Shown here piece after piece: positions 1-8,131 of a DNA stretch of 18,335 bases (position 1 is the stretch's first letter; each line of letters begins with the position of its first letter). The DNA lies in assembly GCA_041648665.1 (NCBI GenBank), contig JBAZOP010000058.1, forward strand, positions 1 through 18,335. Direction: 5' to 3'. The stretch comes from a bacterium. GTDB lineage: Bacteria; UBA10199; 2-02-FULL-44-16; JAAZCA01. The translations under genes were made by a program, and so were the position numbers. Under the pieces are notes generated by a model. It was not told where the DNA came from and did not search any database. It worked only from the letters and a program-made list of their open reading frames with translations.

Positions 1-1
1 C

Positions 2-85
2 GACGTCCTGCTGGTGAAGGGATCGCGCGGTATGAGGATGGAGCGGGTGGTGGATTACCTCAAACAGGAGATAGGGACGGGCTAA
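2..85 (+). CDS. murF: MurF C-terminal end (partial)
   Basis: Only the last 27 codons and a TAA stop are present; the gene begins upstream of the window. The visible peptide includes LVKGSRGMRMERVVDYL, which matches the usual C-terminal end of UDP-MurNAc-tripeptide:D-Ala-D-Ala ligase (the 'vKGSRgmrME' motif). MurF adds the D-Ala-D-Ala dipeptide to the cytoplasmic peptidoglycan precursor. Its place directly before mraY is the standard dcw order. The stop codon abuts the mraY ATG with no base between, which suggests translational coupling. The identification rests on a short tail plus context. Confidence 0.8.
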   Translation, partial: DVLLVKGSRGMRMERVVDYLKQEIGTG

Positions 86-1162
86 ATGCTATACTATCTA
101 TTATATCCGCTGCACTCGGAGTTCGTCGGGTTCAACGTCGTGCGGTACATCACGTTCCGCATGTTCATGGCGACGTTCACCGCGATGGCGATCTATTTCA
201 TATTCGGCAAGCCGCTGATCAGGATACTCGCCGCGAAACAATTCTGGCAGACGGTGCGCGACGACGGCCCAGTCACCCACATGGACAAGAGGGGCACCCC
301 GACCATGGGCGGGCTCTTGATCTGGGCCTCGGTGTTTCTCTCGGTGCTGCTCTGGTCCAGGTTCATGGAGCCTTTCGTGCTCATGGGCATCTTCGTGATA
401 GCCGGCTTCGGGATAATCGGTTTCATAGACGACTACCGCAAGGTGATACTCAAGGACCCGAAGGGCATGAGGGCGCGGGTAAAATTTCCGCTGCAGATAG
501 TCGTCGGGACTTTCGCCGCCCTGGCGCTCTTCGACGCGCTCGGGTTATCGAGGGAGATAACTCTCCCGTTCTTCAAGGAGTTGGCGCCGAACATCGGATG
601 GACCTACGTGCCCTTTGCCGTGATCGTGATCGTAGGGGCTTCGAACGCGGTCAACCTCACCGACGGTCTGGACGGACTGGTGAGCGTGCCCTGCATAGTC
701 GCGTTCCTGGCTTACGGCATCTTGGCGTATATCGCCGGCCACGCGGCTATCGCCAACTACCTGGCGGTCCAGGCGGTGCCCGGTTCAGGCGAGCTCGCGG
801 TCCTCTGCGGCGCGGTCGTGGGCGCGTGCGTCGGTTTCCTCTGGTACAACGCGCATCCGGCCTCCATCTTCATGGGCGACGTTGGTTCCTTGCCGCTAGG
901 CGCCCTGCTGGGCTATGTGGCGGTGGTCACGAAGAACGAGATACTGCTGGTCTTCATCGGCGGCATATTCGTGCTCGAGACCATATCGGTCATAACGCAG
1001 GTGGTCTCATTCAAACTCACCGGCAAGAGGGTTTTCCGCATGGCGCCCCTGCACCATCATTTCGAGCTCAAGGGATGGAGCGAATCAAAGGTGATAGTCA
1101 GGTTCTGGATAATATCGATCATACTCGCGCTCGCGTCGCTGGCGACGTTAAAGCTGCGCTGA
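86..1162 (+). CDS. mraY: Phospho-MurNAc-pentapeptide translocase MraY
   Basis: MraY is an integral membrane enzyme. It transfers phospho-MurNAc-pentapeptide from UDP to undecaprenyl phosphate, making lipid I on the inner face of the membrane. The 358-residue length is typical (about 360). Visible signatures are HMDKRGTPTMGG (65-76), the aspartate pair in FIDDYRK (113-119), NLTDGLDGL (190-198), FMGDVGS (262-268) and PLHHHFE (321-327). About ten hydrophobic segments are spread over the chain. The N-terminus MLYYLLYPLH matches the family start, so the ATG directly after the murF stop is the likely start; the AGGAG at 66-70 is rather far upstream, so coupling to murF translation is plausible. All expected catalytic residues are present. 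Confidence 0.97.
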   Translation: MLYYLLYPLHSEFVGFNVVRYITFRMFMATFTAMAIYFIFGKPLIRILAAKQFWQTVRDDGPVTHMDKRGTPTMGGLLIWASVFLSVLLWSRFMEPFVLMGIFVIAGFGIIGFIDDYRKVILKDPKGMRARVKFPLQIVVGTFAALALFDALGLSREITLPFFKELAPNIGWTYVPFAVIVIVGASNAVNLTDGLDGLVSVPCIVAFLAYGILAYIAGHAAIANYLAVQAVPGSGELAVLCGAVVGACVGFLWYNAHPASIFMGDVGSLPLGALLGYVAVVTKNEILLVFIGGIFVLETISVITQVVSFKLTGKRVFRMAPLHHHFELKGWSESKVIVRFWIISIILALASLATLKLR

Positions 1163-1181
1163 TTTTAAGAAGAAGGGGAAG

Positions 1182-2597
1182 ATGAGGGAATGGAGAGGGA
1201 AAAAGGCGCTCGTGATCGGGCTGGGTCGCTCCGGCGTCGCAGCCGCTCGTTTCCTGGCGAGCGAGGGCGCGATCGTCACCGCAGAGGATGCGAAGCCGGA
1301 GGACGCGCTCGCCGCTGCGATCGAATCCCTGGTCGGCCTCGGAGTGAGCTTCTCTCTAGGCAGGCACGATCCTAAACTCGCGGTCGGCAGCGACTTCATA
1401 GTGGCGAGTCCAGGCGTGCCGCTCGATCTCCCCGGCTTGGTCGCTGCGACGAAGAAGGGCGTTCCACTCGTAGGCGAGATGGAACTTGCGATACAGAGGA
1501 TAACTAGGCCGATCGTCGCGGTCACCGGCACCAACGGCAAGACCACGACCACAGCACTCATAGGTCATTTGCTCTCAGGGGCCGGCATATCGGCGTGCGT
1601 GGCCGGGAACATAGGCACCCCGATCCTGGATCTCGTGGAAGAGGCGAATCGCTCGAAGTACGTGGTTCTGGAGGTCTCTAGCTTCCAACTCGACACCGCG
1701 CCGTCGCTCTCGGCCAAGATTGCGGTCTGGCTCAACGCCACGCGCGACCACATAGACAGGCATGGCAGCTTCGAAAATTACGTGGCGAGCAAGGCGAGGC
1801 TCTTCTCCCAGATGAAGGGGGACGGGTTTGGGGTGTACAACGCCTCCGACGAAGCGGTATCGCGGTGGGCAGTGAAGTCCGGATGCACGCTTGTGCCGTT
1901 CGACCCGACCGGCGGCATCTTCTCAGACCCGGGCGATGGACCTTCGATGCGCGGATGGTTCTCGGACGGGGATCTCTTCGTGAAGCTGGGCGGCAAGGCT
2001 TCGCGGCGCTATCCGCTTTCGAAGGCGAATCTTACGGGCAGGCACAACAGGGAGAACATGCTCGCCGCACTCTTGGCGACCTCACTCGCCGGCGCGGATC
2101 CCGCGGCGATCGAGGAGGGGCTGGCCACGTTCGAGGGGCTGCCGCATCGCGTGCAGCTCGTGGCCGAGCATAAAGGCGTGCGCTATTACGATGACTCCAA
2201 GGGCACGAACGTCGGGGCCACGGTGCGCGCGATAGAGGGATTCGAAGAGCCGATAATCCTGATAGCCGGCGGTCTCTCCAAGGGCTGCGATTTTTCCGAT
2301 CTCGTGCCTGCAGTTCGCGCCAGGGTCAAGGAGGCAGTGCTGATAGGCGAGGCGGCGGAGGAGATGGAGAGGACGCTCGGCAAGGGGATTGCCACCAAGA
2401 GGGCGTCGTCCATGGACGAGGCGGTAACCATTGCCTGCGGCGATGCGCATCCCGGCGACGTGGTGCTTCTGTCGCCGGCGTGCGCATCATTCGACATGTT
2501 CCGCGACTACGCGGACAGGGGAAGGGCGTTCGCAGAGGCGGTAAAGAAGTTCGTATCCCGTGAATCCGGTTTGGGAAGGGGCGATGGGAGATCTTGA
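1182..2597 (+). CDS. murD: UDP-MurNAc-L-Ala:D-Glu ligase MurD
   Basis: MurD is a cytoplasmic ATP-dependent ligase that adds D-glutamate to UDP-MurNAc-L-alanine. The 471-residue protein shows the N-terminal nucleotide-sugar fold with GLGRSGVAAARFL (13-25). The Mur-ligase P-loop GTNGKTT is at 116-122. The linker HRVQLVAE and DDSKGTN follow in the C-terminal half, and the final LSPACASFDMFRDYADRG motif (about 430-447) is typical of MurD and separates it from MurC/E/F. The AAGGGGA at 1174-1180 supports the ATG start, 19 bases after mraY. The 3' end overlaps the start of ftsW. Confidence 0.96.
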   Translation: MREWRGKKALVIGLGRSGVAAARFLASEGAIVTAEDAKPEDALAAAIESLVGLGVSFSLGRHDPKLAVGSDFIVASPGVPLDLPGLVAATKKGVPLVGEMELAIQRITRPIVAVTGTNGKTTTTALIGHLLSGAGISACVAGNIGTPILDLVEEANRSKYVVLEVSSFQLDTAPSLSAKIAVWLNATRDHIDRHGSFENYVASKARLFSQMKGDGFGVYNASDEAVSRWAVKSGCTLVPFDPTGGIFSDPGDGPSMRGWFSDGDLFVKLGGKASRRYPLSKANLTGRHNRENMLAALLATSLAGADPAAIEEGLATFEGLPHRVQLVAEHKGVRYYDDSKGTNVGATVRAIEGFEEPIILIAGGLSKGCDFSDLVPAVRARVKEAVLIGEAAEEMERTLGKGIATKRASSMDEAVTIACGDAHPGDVVLLSPACASFDMFRDYADRGRAFAEAVKKFVSRESGLGRGDGRS

Positions 2598-3705
2598 TTA
2601 TCAGAGGGTCCATCTGGACTCGAAGCTTCTGTTCTGCGTGATCCTGCTCGTGGGCATCGGGGTCACCATGAATTACAGCGCGAGCGCGGTGCTGGCCAGG
2701 GAGCGCTTCGGCGACAGCTATTTCTTCCTCAAGCGCAGCCTGCTGTTCGCCATGGCCGGCTTCGTCGGCATGGCGATCACCACGAAGTTCTCGTACGCCG
2801 GATACCGCAGGCTCGTCTACCCGATACTCGCGATCGCGCTGGCGCTGGTCGGGGCGGTCTTCGTGCCCGGCATAGGCAAGACCATTGGAGGTGCCACGAG
2901 ATGGATCTCGCTGGGCCCGGTGGCGTTCCAGCCCTCCGAGGCGGCGAAGGTGGCGATGATCATCTTCCTGGCCTATTCGCTGGAGAAAAAATCGCAGAGG
3001 ATAAGGAGCTTCGGCATAGGATTCCTGCCGCATATGCTGTTCATGGCAGTGGTGGCGCTGTGCATCCTGGTACAGAGGGATTTCGGCGCCGCCGCAACTA
3101 TCGCTGCGATCACGTGGCTCATGATGTTCGTGGCGGGCGTGAGGCTGCCCTACCTGCTCGGTTTTCTTGCGGCGATGTTGCCTCTGGCCGCGATGCTCGT
3201 GGCGGGCTCCGAGTACCGGCGTCGTAGGATCTTGGCGTTCCTCAACCCGTGGGACGACCAGTACGGCTCAGGATTCCAGATGATACAGTCGTTCGTGGCG
3301 ATAAACGAGGGCGGGTTCTTCGGCCGCGGCCTGGGCCAGGGGCAGCAGAAGCTCTTCTATCTGCCCGAGGCGCATACGGACTTCATATTCTCCGTGATAG
3401 GAGAGGAGTTGGGGCTCGTGGGCATCATGCTCGTGATAGGGCTCTTCGCATTCTTCTGCTACCGCGGGCTGTGCATAGCGCTCAAGGCGCCTGACATGTT
3501 CGGGCGTTATCTTGCGGTTGGCTGCACCCTGCTCATAGGCATGGGCGCCGTCTTCAACATGGGGGTCGTGATGGGCGTGCTGCCCACGAAGGGGCTGGCT
3601 CTTCCGTTCATAAGCTACGGAGGATCGTCGCTCGTGGTCTCGCTCATAGCTGCGGGGATATTGCTCAACATCTCGAGCTACAGAAAGATGTACGGGAACG
3701 CATGA
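2584..3705 (+). CDS. ftsW: Septal peptidoglycan polymerase FtsW (SEDS family)
   Basis: FtsW is a multi-pass SEDS glycosyltransferase that polymerises lipid II at the division site, normally with the transpeptidase FtsI (not in this window). From the ATG at 2584 it is 373 residues. Diagnostic stretches are GATRWISLGPVAFQPSE (about 103-119), LPEAHTDFIFSVIGEELG (260-277), which holds the Asp regarded as catalytic in SEDS proteins, and SYGGSSLVVSLIAAGILLNIS near the C-terminus. About ten membrane segments can be seen. The usual QPD(L/F)G motif reads QRDFG here (about 164-168), a Pro-to-Arg change. I chose the ATG, which overlaps murD by 14 bases and has GGGAAGGGG just before it. A GTG at 2560 would add eight residues and is less likely. 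FtsW rather than RodA is inferred from the cluster. Confidence 0.95.
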   Translation: MGDLDYQRVHLDSKLLFCVILLVGIGVTMNYSASAVLARERFGDSYFFLKRSLLFAMAGFVGMAITTKFSYAGYRRLVYPILAIALALVGAVFVPGIGKTIGGATRWISLGPVAFQPSEAAKVAMIIFLAYSLEKKSQRIRSFGIGFLPHMLFMAVVALCILVQRDFGAAATIAAITWLMMFVAGVRLPYLLGFLAAMLPLAAMLVAGSEYRRRRILAFLNPWDDQYGSGFQMIQSFVAINEGGFFGRGLGQGQQKLFYLPEAHTDFIFSVIGEELGLVGIMLVIGLFAFFCYRGLCIALKAPDMFGRYLAVGCTLLIGMGAVFNMGVVMGVLPTKGLALPFISYGGSSLVVSLIAAGILLNISSYRKMYGNA

Positions 3706-4808
3706 TGATCCATGAGGCAAAAAAACTGAAGGTGCTGATAGCGGCCGGCGGGACCGGCGGTCATGTATTTCCCGGCATAGCCATCGCCGAGGAGATGAAG
3801 AGGTTCGATCCCTCCGTCCTGATAAGCTTTGCCGGAACTGAGCGCGGGCTCGAGGCGGATATAGTTCCGAAGCACGGGTGGAGGGTGGCGATGATCCCAT
3901 CCCACTCGATCAAGGACCGCAAGGGCCTGGCGAAGATCGCCGCTGTGCTGATGATACCGTTGTCGGTAGCGAGGGCCATGGGCATACTCATATCCTCGAG
4001 GCCGGACGTGCTCGTCAGCATAGGCGGATACGCGGCAGGCCCGCTCTGCCTTGCCGCATGGATGCTCAGGGTTCCGGTGGCGCTGGTTGAACCGAACGCG
4101 ATACCCGGGATGACAAATCGCATGCTCTCCAGGTTCGCTGAGAAGATCTTCGTCGCATTCAGCCGGGCGAAGGAGGCCTTCGGCGCGAAGGCGATTCTCA
4201 CCGGCACGCCGGTCAGGCGGATGGTACTCGAGGCGAGGCACGGGGAGAAGCCGGCGTCCGAGAGGATGACGGTCTTAGTGTTCGGCGGGTCCCAGGGCGC
4301 GCGCACGCTCAACAGGGGCATCGTTGCGGCGCTGTCGTCGCTGGCCCGGTTCAGGGAAAAACTTTATTTCATACACCAGACCGGGGCCGGAGACGATCGC
4401 TCCGCAATAGGCCGCGCATATAATGATGCCGGGATTGAGGCGAATGTCTTCCCGTTCTCCGATCGCATGTGGGAGTGCTACGAAAACGCCGACCTCGTAG
4501 TCGCGCGCTCCGGAGCGAACACGGTGGCGGAGGTGGCGGCGCTCGGCATACCTTCGGTGCTCGTGCCGTATCCGTATGCTGCGGACGACCATCAGAGGGC
4601 CAATGCGGAGGCGCTCGTCCGCGCAGGCGGCGCCGTGATGATGGACGATCGGGATTTCACAGGCGACAGGATAGCGAAGGAGATCGTTTCCATGATGAAC
4701 GACCGCTCGCGCCTCGAGGTCATGCGCAGGGAAGCTTTGGGGTTTGGAAGGCCGGATGCGGCGAGGTCCATCGCAAAGGAATGCCTCGCGATAGCGTCGG
4801 GCGAATAG
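3702..4808 (+). CDS. murG: Lipid II synthase MurG (GlcNAc transferase)
   Basis: MurG is a peripheral membrane GT-B glycosyltransferase (family GT28) that adds GlcNAc from UDP-GlcNAc to lipid I, giving lipid II. The 368 residues carry the glycine-rich AAGGTGGHVFPGIAIAE (14-30), GGYAAGP (108-114), GGSQGARTLN (195-204) and the donor-binding SGANTVAEVAALGIPSVLVP (270-289), followed by DDHQRANA (295-302). These are the expected acceptor and donor-site motifs. The start is the ATG of an ATGA overlap with the ftsW stop, so its translation is probably coupled to ftsW. An ATG one codon later is equally possible. The Shine-Dalgarno is weak, which fits coupling. Confidence 0.96.
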   Translation: MMIHEAKKLKVLIAAGGTGGHVFPGIAIAEEMKRFDPSVLISFAGTERGLEADIVPKHGWRVAMIPSHSIKDRKGLAKIAAVLMIPLSVARAMGILISSRPDVLVSIGGYAAGPLCLAAWMLRVPVALVEPNAIPGMTNRMLSRFAEKIFVAFSRAKEAFGAKAILTGTPVRRMVLEARHGEKPASERMTVLVFGGSQGARTLNRGIVAALSSLARFREKLYFIHQTGAGDDRSAIGRAYNDAGIEANVFPFSDRMWECYENADLVVARSGANTVAEVAALGIPSVLVPYPYAADDHQRANAEALVRAGGAVMMDDRDFTGDRIAKEIVSMMNDRSRLEVMRREALGFGRPDAARSIAKECLAIASGE

Positions 4809-4817
4809 GAGAACGGC

Positions 4818-6185
4818 GTGTTCAAGAAGTACAAACAGATCCACATGGTGGGCATAGGCGGCATAGGGATGAGCGGCATCGCCGAGGTGCTCCTCAATCT
4901 GGGCTACCGCGTTACCGGCTCTGACGTGAAGAAGAGCTCGACCACCAAGAGGCTGGCGCGCAAGGGCGCGAAGGTTCATCTGGGGCATCGCCGCCAGAAC
5001 ATCGACGGCGCCCACGCGGTGGTGGTCTCCTCCGCGGTAGGAGAGAACAACCCCGAGGTGAAAGAGGCCAGGAGGCTCGGCATCGCGGTGGTGCCGCGCG
5101 CCGAGATGCTCGCAGAGCTCATGAGGCTCAAGTACGGCGTGGCCGTCGCCGGGGCCCACGGGAAGACCTCCACCACCTCCCTGATCGGCTTCATGCTGGA
5201 TCGCGCGGGGCTCGACCCCACGCTCATAATAGGCGGAAAGGTCAACAACCTCAGGTCCAACGCCAGGCTGGGCAGGGGCGAATTTCTGGTGGCCGAGGCC
5301 GACGAGTCCGACGGGTCGTTCCTCAAACTCGCGCCGACGATCGGCGTGATCACGAACATAGACCACGAGCACATGGAGAACTATTCCGGGTTCGGAGACC
5401 TCAAACGCGCGTTCGTCGAGTTCGCCAACAAGGTTCCATTCTACGGCGCGGTGATCGCGTGCACCGCCAATCCTGTGGTGAGGAGCATCGTGCCGAGGAT
5501 CACGAGGCCGTGCATAACCTACGGTGCGAAGGATGCCGACTACTGCGCGACGGAGATACGCCAGCAGGGGGATCGCCTCACGTTCACCGCCGTGTATCGC
5601 GGCGAGGCGCTCGGCGAGTTCACCCTTCGCATGACGGGCATCCATCAGGTCGAGAACGCGCTGGCGACGATCGCCGTGGGCCGATGCCTCGACATACCGT
5701 TCAAGACGATGAGGTCCGCGCTGCGCGGTTTCAAGGGCGTGGCCAGGCGCTTCCAGGTGATCTCGAAGAAGGGCCCGATAGTGGTGGACGACTATGCGCA
5801 TCATCCGGCCGAGATACAGGCGACGATATCGGCGGCGAAGGCCGGCTGGCCGGAGAAGAGGCTGGTCGCGGTGATCCAGCCTCATCGCTATACCAGGCTT
5901 GCCTATCACTTTGACGGATTCGTATCGTGCATGAAGGAGGCCGACGCGGTGGTCGTTATGGACGTCTACGCCGCCGGCGAGAGGCCGCAAAAAAAATATG
6001 ACGGGGGGAGACTATGGAAAGAGATGTGCAAGCGGTACCCGAAGAAGATGGTGGCGTTTGCTCCGACGACGGAGGAGGTGCTCTCGACGCTGTCGCCGTG
6101 GTGCCGGAAGGAGGACATGATCCTCTTCCTGGGAGCGGGCAGCGTGACTCAGACGGCGAAGGCCTTCTCGAAGAGCTTGACCTGA
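4818..6185 (+). CDS. murC: UDP-MurNAc:L-Ala ligase MurC
   Basis: MurC is a cytoplasmic ATP-dependent ligase that adds the first amino acid, L-alanine, to UDP-MurNAc. The 455-residue protein has HMVGIGGIGMSGIAE (9-23), the P-loop AGAHGKTS (111-118), ADESDGSF (161-168), ITNIDHEHMENY (178-189), GIHQVENALA (274-283), DDYAHHP (324-330) and QPHRYTR (354-360). Together they are diagnostic for MurC. The start is a GTG at 4818 with AGGAGA at 4807-4812, which overlaps the murG stop codon. The 3' end overlaps the earliest possible start of the next gene. The substrate of MurC is the normal product of MurB, so a working UDP-GlcNAc enolpyruvyl reductase must exist somewhere in the genome. Confidence 0.97.
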   Translation: MFKKYKQIHMVGIGGIGMSGIAEVLLNLGYRVTGSDVKKSSTTKRLARKGAKVHLGHRRQNIDGAHAVVVSSAVGENNPEVKEARRLGIAVVPRAEMLAELMRLKYGVAVAGAHGKTSTTSLIGFMLDRAGLDPTLIIGGKVNNLRSNARLGRGEFLVAEADESDGSFLKLAPTIGVITNIDHEHMENYSGFGDLKRAFVEFANKVPFYGAVIACTANPVVRSIVPRITRPCITYGAKDADYCATEIRQQGDRLTFTAVYRGEALGEFTLRMTGIHQVENALATIAVGRCLDIPFKTMRSALRGFKGVARRFQVISKKGPIVVDDYAHHPAEIQATISAAKAGWPEKRLVAVIQPHRYTRLAYHFDGFVSCMKEADAVVVMDVYAAGERPQKKYDGGRLWKEMCKRYPKKMVAFAPTTEEVLSTLSPWCRKEDMILFLGAGSVTQTAKAFSKSLT

Positions 6186-7147
6186 TATCGCTGAACCCGC
6201 GACTCAGGGCGAAGCTCGAACGGCAGTCGGAGCAGGAGAAGCGCCTGACCAGGGAGCAGCGTGATTCGCTGATCGGATTGCTTCCTCCGGGCGCGGTGCT
6301 GTTCGACGAGCCGATGGCGCGCCACAGTTCGCTCGGCGCCGGAGGCTCTGCGGAGGCCTACGTCAGGGTCGAGGATACGGCGGAGCTGATAAGGCTGCTC
6401 GGCTGGGCGTTGGAGAACACTGTCGATTATCGCTTCTTTGGATTCGGCAGCGCTACGCTCGTGAGGGATGGGGGAGTTTCAGGGCTCATGGTAAAACTCG
6501 GTTCGGGGTTCAAGGCCGCTGACCTGGAAAGGCAGCAGGGGGACGATGTGTTCGTCTCTGCGGGAGCTGCGTTCAGGAGCAAGGACCTCGCGAACTTGTG
6601 CGCTGCAAGGGGGCTTACAGGCGCGGAGCCGTTCGGCGAGTTCGACGGGACCGTGGCGGGCGCGCTCTTTGCAAAAGGGGGCGAGACGACGCCTGCCTTC
6701 GCGCCGGCGATCGAAGAGGTCACGATAGTGACCAAGGAGGGCCGAGAGCTCACGCTGCGCGGCCAGGCGCTGCGCTTCGAGGAGGGGGCCCTCAAGATTC
6801 CCAGGACATCCGCAGTGGCAAAAATCCTGCTCAAGCTCAAGGCTGCGGCCGATGCGAAATCACATGATGAAACCTCCGTGGATGATCCCGACTCTCAGAT
6901 GAGGCTTGCGCGAATCTTCGCCAGCCCGTGCAAGACAAAGGCCTCGGTGCTCATAGAAGAGGCCGGGCTCTGCGGGGTGAGGGTCGGAGGAGCCAGGGTT
7001 TCAAACCGCGACGCCAACTCGATCGTTAACGAGGGTCAGGCCACGGCCAGGGACGTGGCGGTGCTCATGAGCCTCGTGCGCGACCGCGTGAAGGATGAGA
7101 CCGGTATAACGCTGATGCCGCTCATCGACGTCATAGGAGAGCGCTGA
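6014..7147 (+). CDS. murB: MurB-like FAD-binding protein, catalytic residues not conserved
   Basis: The gene sits where murB is expected. MurB reduces UDP-GlcNAc-enolpyruvate to UDP-MurNAc with NADPH and FAD. The FAD-binding signature is present (FGFGSATLVRDGG, residues 142-154 from the 6014 start), as is the domain-3 stretch VLIEEAGLCGVRVGGARVS (312-330). By eye alignment to MurB, the catalytic Arg motif (YR) reads FEE (255-257), the GSxFxNP serine motif reads ARIFASP (299-305), and the final LxxEV glutamate reads LMPLI (367-371). The NAGAYG stretch is also replaced. It may be a non-catalytic or repurposed paralogue. The start is unresolved. ATG 6014 follows GGGGGGAG but overlaps murC by 172 bases, and the first 57 residues look like out-of-frame murC. 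Later candidates are GTG 6098/6101, TTG 6278, GTG 6296 and ATG 6314, none with a good ribosome binding site. Confidence 0.75.
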   Translation: MERDVQAVPEEDGGVCSDDGGGALDAVAVVPEGGHDPLPGSGQRDSDGEGLLEELDLISLNPRLRAKLERQSEQEKRLTREQRDSLIGLLPPGAVLFDEPMARHSSLGAGGSAEAYVRVEDTAELIRLLGWALENTVDYRFFGFGSATLVRDGGVSGLMVKLGSGFKAADLERQQGDDVFVSAGAAFRSKDLANLCAARGLTGAEPFGEFDGTVAGALFAKGGETTPAFAPAIEEVTIVTKEGRELTLRGQALRFEEGALKIPRTSAVAKILLKLKAAADAKSHDETSVDDPDSQMRLARIFASPCKTKASVLIEEAGLCGVRVGGARVSNRDANSIVNEGQATARDVAVLMSLVRDRVKDETGITLMPLIDVIGER

Positions 7148-7175
7148 GTTTCAATTGAGGATCACGAGGTTTTTT

Positions 7176-8120
7176 ATGACCGGAAAATGGAAGGGCAAGA
7201 GGGTCGCCGTGCTGATGGGAGGCATCTCCAAAGAGAGGGATATATCCCTGCGCACCGGTGGCGCCATATCGGCGGGGCTTGCGCGCCTCGGCTATGAAGT
7301 GATCTCGATAGACGTCAAGGGCGGCGCGGAGCTGGCGGGGAGGCTCGCATCCGAGAAGGCCGACGTGGCCGTGATCGCCCTGCACGGAAAGTTCGGCGAG
7401 GACGGGTGCGTTCAAGGCCTGCTCGAGATGATCAGGATCCCATACACCGGCGCCGGGGTGCTCGCCTCTTCGGTGGGCATGGACAAGGTGGTGTGCAAGC
7501 GCGTAGCGCGCGGGATAGGCATACCTTGCCTTCCAGAGGTTGCGTTCGACTCCGAGCGAGACGATGCGGATGTGTTCGCAGCAAAATTCGCGATGGATAT
7601 GCCGGTCATCGTCAAACCATCGAGGGAGGGCTCCACCATAAACATGACCATCGTGAAGAAGAAGGGCGATCTGGCCCAGGCGCTCAAGACTGCGGCCGAC
7701 TCGGACAACAGGATCCTAGTCGAGAAATACATAAAGGGGAGGGAACTGACGGTCGGCCTCATAAACGGCGAGGCGCTCCCGGTTCTGGAGATCGCCCCCA
7801 AGAGCGGATTCTACGACTACGCGTCCAAGTACACCAAGGGCATGACGGAGTACATCGTCCCGGCCAGGATAAGCGATGCGCTGGCGCAGAGGCTGAAGGA
7901 TTACAGCCGGCGCATCTACGCGGAGATAGACTGCGAGGGAACAGCCCGCGTTGACTTCATAGCGCCGTCCGACGAGGAGGCCTATTTCCTGGAGATAAAC
8001 ACCATACCCGGGATGACCGAGCTGTCGCTGGTGCCTAAGGCTGCGGCGCATGTGGGTATGGGGTTCGACGAAGTCTGCGAGCGCCTGCTCGACGGCGCCC
8101 GCCTCAAAGTGAATGTCTGA
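7176..8120 (+). CDS. ddl: D-alanine--D-alanine ligase
   Basis: Ddl is a cytoplasmic ATP-grasp ligase that joins two D-alanines to give the dipeptide used by MurF. The 314 residues show GGISKERDISL (15-25) with the N-terminal Glu, HGKFGEDG (70-77), VKPSREGST (146-154), YDYASKYTKGMTEYIVPA (213-230), RVDF (258-261) and EINTIPGMT (273-281), which supplies metal ligands. The substrate and magnesium residues look intact. The usual GSSxG loop reads GSTIN, a mild departure. I prefer ATG 7176, which has GAGG at 7166-7169, over a TTG at 7155 that would add seven residues. It begins 28 bases after the murB-like stop and ends 11 bases before ftsQ. Confidence 0.96.
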   Translation: MTGKWKGKRVAVLMGGISKERDISLRTGGAISAGLARLGYEVISIDVKGGAELAGRLASEKADVAVIALHGKFGEDGCVQGLLEMIRIPYTGAGVLASSVGMDKVVCKRVARGIGIPCLPEVAFDSERDDADVFAAKFAMDMPVIVKPSREGSTINMTIVKKKGDLAQALKTAADSDNRILVEKYIKGRELTVGLINGEALPVLEIAPKSGFYDYASKYTKGMTEYIVPARISDALAQRLKDYSRRIYAEIDCEGTARVDFIAPSDEEAYFLEINTIPGMTELSLVPKAAAHVGMGFDEVCERLLDGARLKVNV

Positions 8121-8131
8121 TCAAGGTATTT

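Noticed and set aside
2560..2583. GTG at 2560 as the ftsW start
   Set aside because: It would deepen the overlap with murD and lacks a good ribosome binding site, while ATG 2584 has a purine-rich GGGAAGGGG before it.
4275..5990. Long minus-strand open frame (571 codons) opposite murG and murC
   Set aside because: It lies fully opposite two well-conserved genes, is rich in Arg, His and Ala as expected for an antisense shadow in GC-rich DNA, and shows no family motif.
6014..7147. murB-like gene as a pseudogene
   Set aside because: The frame is intact over its length, and the FAD motif and much of domain 3 are conserved. This points to changed function rather than decay.
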